Positions 63,116-64,000 of a DNA stretch of 64,000 bases are shown one piece after another; position 1 is the stretch's first letter; each line of letters begins with the position of its first letter. Source of the DNA: an uncultured Dyadobacter sp. (GTDB lineage: Bacteria; Bacteroidota; Bacteroidia; Cytophagales; Spirosomataceae); the NCBI RefSeq assembly GCF_946482605.1, contig NZ_CAMLSE010000010.1, positions 62,001 to 126,000 on the forward strand. Reading direction: 5' to 3'. The notes beneath the pieces were generated by a model. The model was given only the letters and a program-made list of their open reading frames with translations, had not been told where the DNA came from and ran no database searches. The position numbers and the translations under genes are program-made.

Positions 63116-63445
63116 CGCAACTTATTAACCAGAGTTAAAAACATTTTATCAGAATTCTCGGCGGCATTCAGGGGAACCAATGTTGATTCGATTCATGTAG
63201 AGGCGAAAATTATTTAAATGTTAATTTGTTATCATTCCTAAATTCAATTGAAAATAAGCTGGCTCGCTAATAAACGGGCCGGCTTTTTGTTTATGTCCAT
63301 TAAATCTTTAAAGCTACCTAGAGTATGATATCTGATCGACACGAATGGACGAGCAAAGACAATTACCACTAAAAAACCATTTCTTGTCGAAATCGCCTCG
63401 GTAACAGAAAGAATTTACTCCGACCGGGCTGTAAGCTGGAAATAT
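63116..63445. other. Intergenic region between convergent genes
   Basis: Apart from the terminator at 63257-63288 this 330-bp A/T-rich stretch holds no recognised gene, RNA or repeat. Confidence 0.5.
63257..63288 (+). terminator. Rho-independent terminator after the YD-like lipoprotein gene
   Basis: AGCTGGCTCG at 63257-63266 pairs with CGGGCCGGCT at 63275-63284 using two G-U pairs, with five T residues at 63284-63288. Confidence 0.75.
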
Positions 63446-64000
63446 TTAATAGCTTGGCGTTTCCGATTTTCCGGGCAACTCTATAGCCCTTGCCGGCGTA
63501 GGAAAAGAAACGTTGTTTTCGTCAAAAACGCGCTTCACTACTTTCATAGCCGCACTTTTGGCTGGCCCGGGGCCTATTTTGTTCTGTCTGATCCAGAACA
63601 GTATTTCAAAATCAATGCTTTTTTCACTGAAACGAAGGAAATTAAATTCGATCACCTTAAGCGGATCGATAAAATCCAGCTCCTTCATTGCGCCCAAGGC
63701 CAGATGTTCCACCAATGCAAGGTCGTCCTTATAACCGATGCTACCCTCCATCCTTACACGCCGCTCGCCCGAATGCGTAAAGTTCACGATGGGTTTTTGA
63801 AAAATGTCCTTACTCGGCAGCTCGACCTGCTGTCCCTCGAAATTATCCAGCTTCACCGAGCGCAGCCCGATCGACAACACCTTGCCTGTAAAACCGTTCG
63901 TTTCGATCACATCTCCTACCTGGATCGGTCGCTGGATGGCTATGAAGGCCCCGGAAATGAAGTTCGTTGTCAGGTCCTGAAACGCGAACCCGAGCGCCAA
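63446..64000 (-). CDS. MscS-family mechanosensitive ion channel, C-terminal part (truncated by the window edge)
   Basis: The visible 184 residues start inside the pore-lining helix region (ALGFAFQDLTTNFISGAFIAIQRPIQVGDVIE) and continue through the MscS beta domain (GFTGKVLSIGLRSVKLDNFEGQQVELPSKDIF) into the cytosolic vestibule. MscS channels open under membrane tension to release solutes during osmotic downshock. The true start and the upstream membrane helices lie beyond position 64000, so total length cannot be given. The C-terminal tail is short and Pro/Ser-rich. Confidence 0.93.
   Translation of the reverse strand: MALGFAFQDLTTNFISGAFIAIQRPIQVGDVIETNGFTGKVLSIGLRSVKLDNFEGQQVELPSKDIFQKPIVNFTHSGERRVRMEGSIGYKDDLALVEHLALGAMKELDFIDPLKVIEFNFLRFSEKSIDFEILFWIRQNKIGPGPAKSAAMKVVKRVFDENNVSFPTPARAIELPGKSETPSY

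Overview
The window looks like a chromosomal segment of a Bacteroidota bacterium, probably order Cytophagales and close to Dyadobacter/Spirosomaceae. The basis is SusC/SusD pairs, FecI/FecR regulators, type IX secretion (T9SS) C-terminal sorting domains, lipoproteins with serine/glycine-acid tails after the lipobox, and promoters of the TTTG-N19-22-TAnnTTTG type. The genus is inferred from gene content only. No rRNA, tRNA, insertion sequence, CRISPR array or phage gene was seen.

Layout. 1-10802: housekeeping and envelope genes, mostly + strand: panD, a membrane flippase-like protein, a heptose-phosphate adenylyltransferase, a membrane zinc peptidase, gcvT, comB, an Ig-repeat secreted protein, a PorZ-like T9SS component and udk. 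10842-14397: an accessory patch with a lipoprotein, a previously unlisted 50-codon gene that reads as a lasso-peptide precursor, an asparagine-synthetase-like cyclase right behind it, and a Cys-cluster protein. 14540-20878: two tandem C25 (gingipain-like) peptidases with sorting domains. 21171-24184: a collagen-like lipoprotein, mqo, and a Uma2-type nuclease-fold gene.

24294-45909 is a long, single-strand (-) polysaccharide-utilisation-type locus: ECF sigma factor, FecR anti-sigma, SusC with STN domain, SusD, a second SusC/SusD pair, two paralogous GH71/99-like proteins, a PVC-type dehydrogenase/cytochrome c fusion, an FG-GAP protein and a sugar epimerase. A lipoprotein (DUF6786-like) plus RhaT transporter pair and an FG-GAP T9SS protein follow (46028-50697).

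50821-53596: murF, then an AhpC/AhpD peroxide pair of the three-cysteine type. 53691-60283: a six-gene envelope operon of largely unknown function next to a LytS/LytTR two-component system. Two matching pairs of direct repeats (about 20-21 bp apart, each starting 37-39 nt upstream of a -7-like box) lie before both units and suggest that the LytTR regulator drives both. 60581-64000: ahcY, a lipoprotein with YD-like strands, and a truncated MscS channel gene.

The most novel candidates are the minimal lasso-peptide A-C pair without a leader-binding/protease gene, and the LytTR-linked envelope operon with its paired repeat sites.
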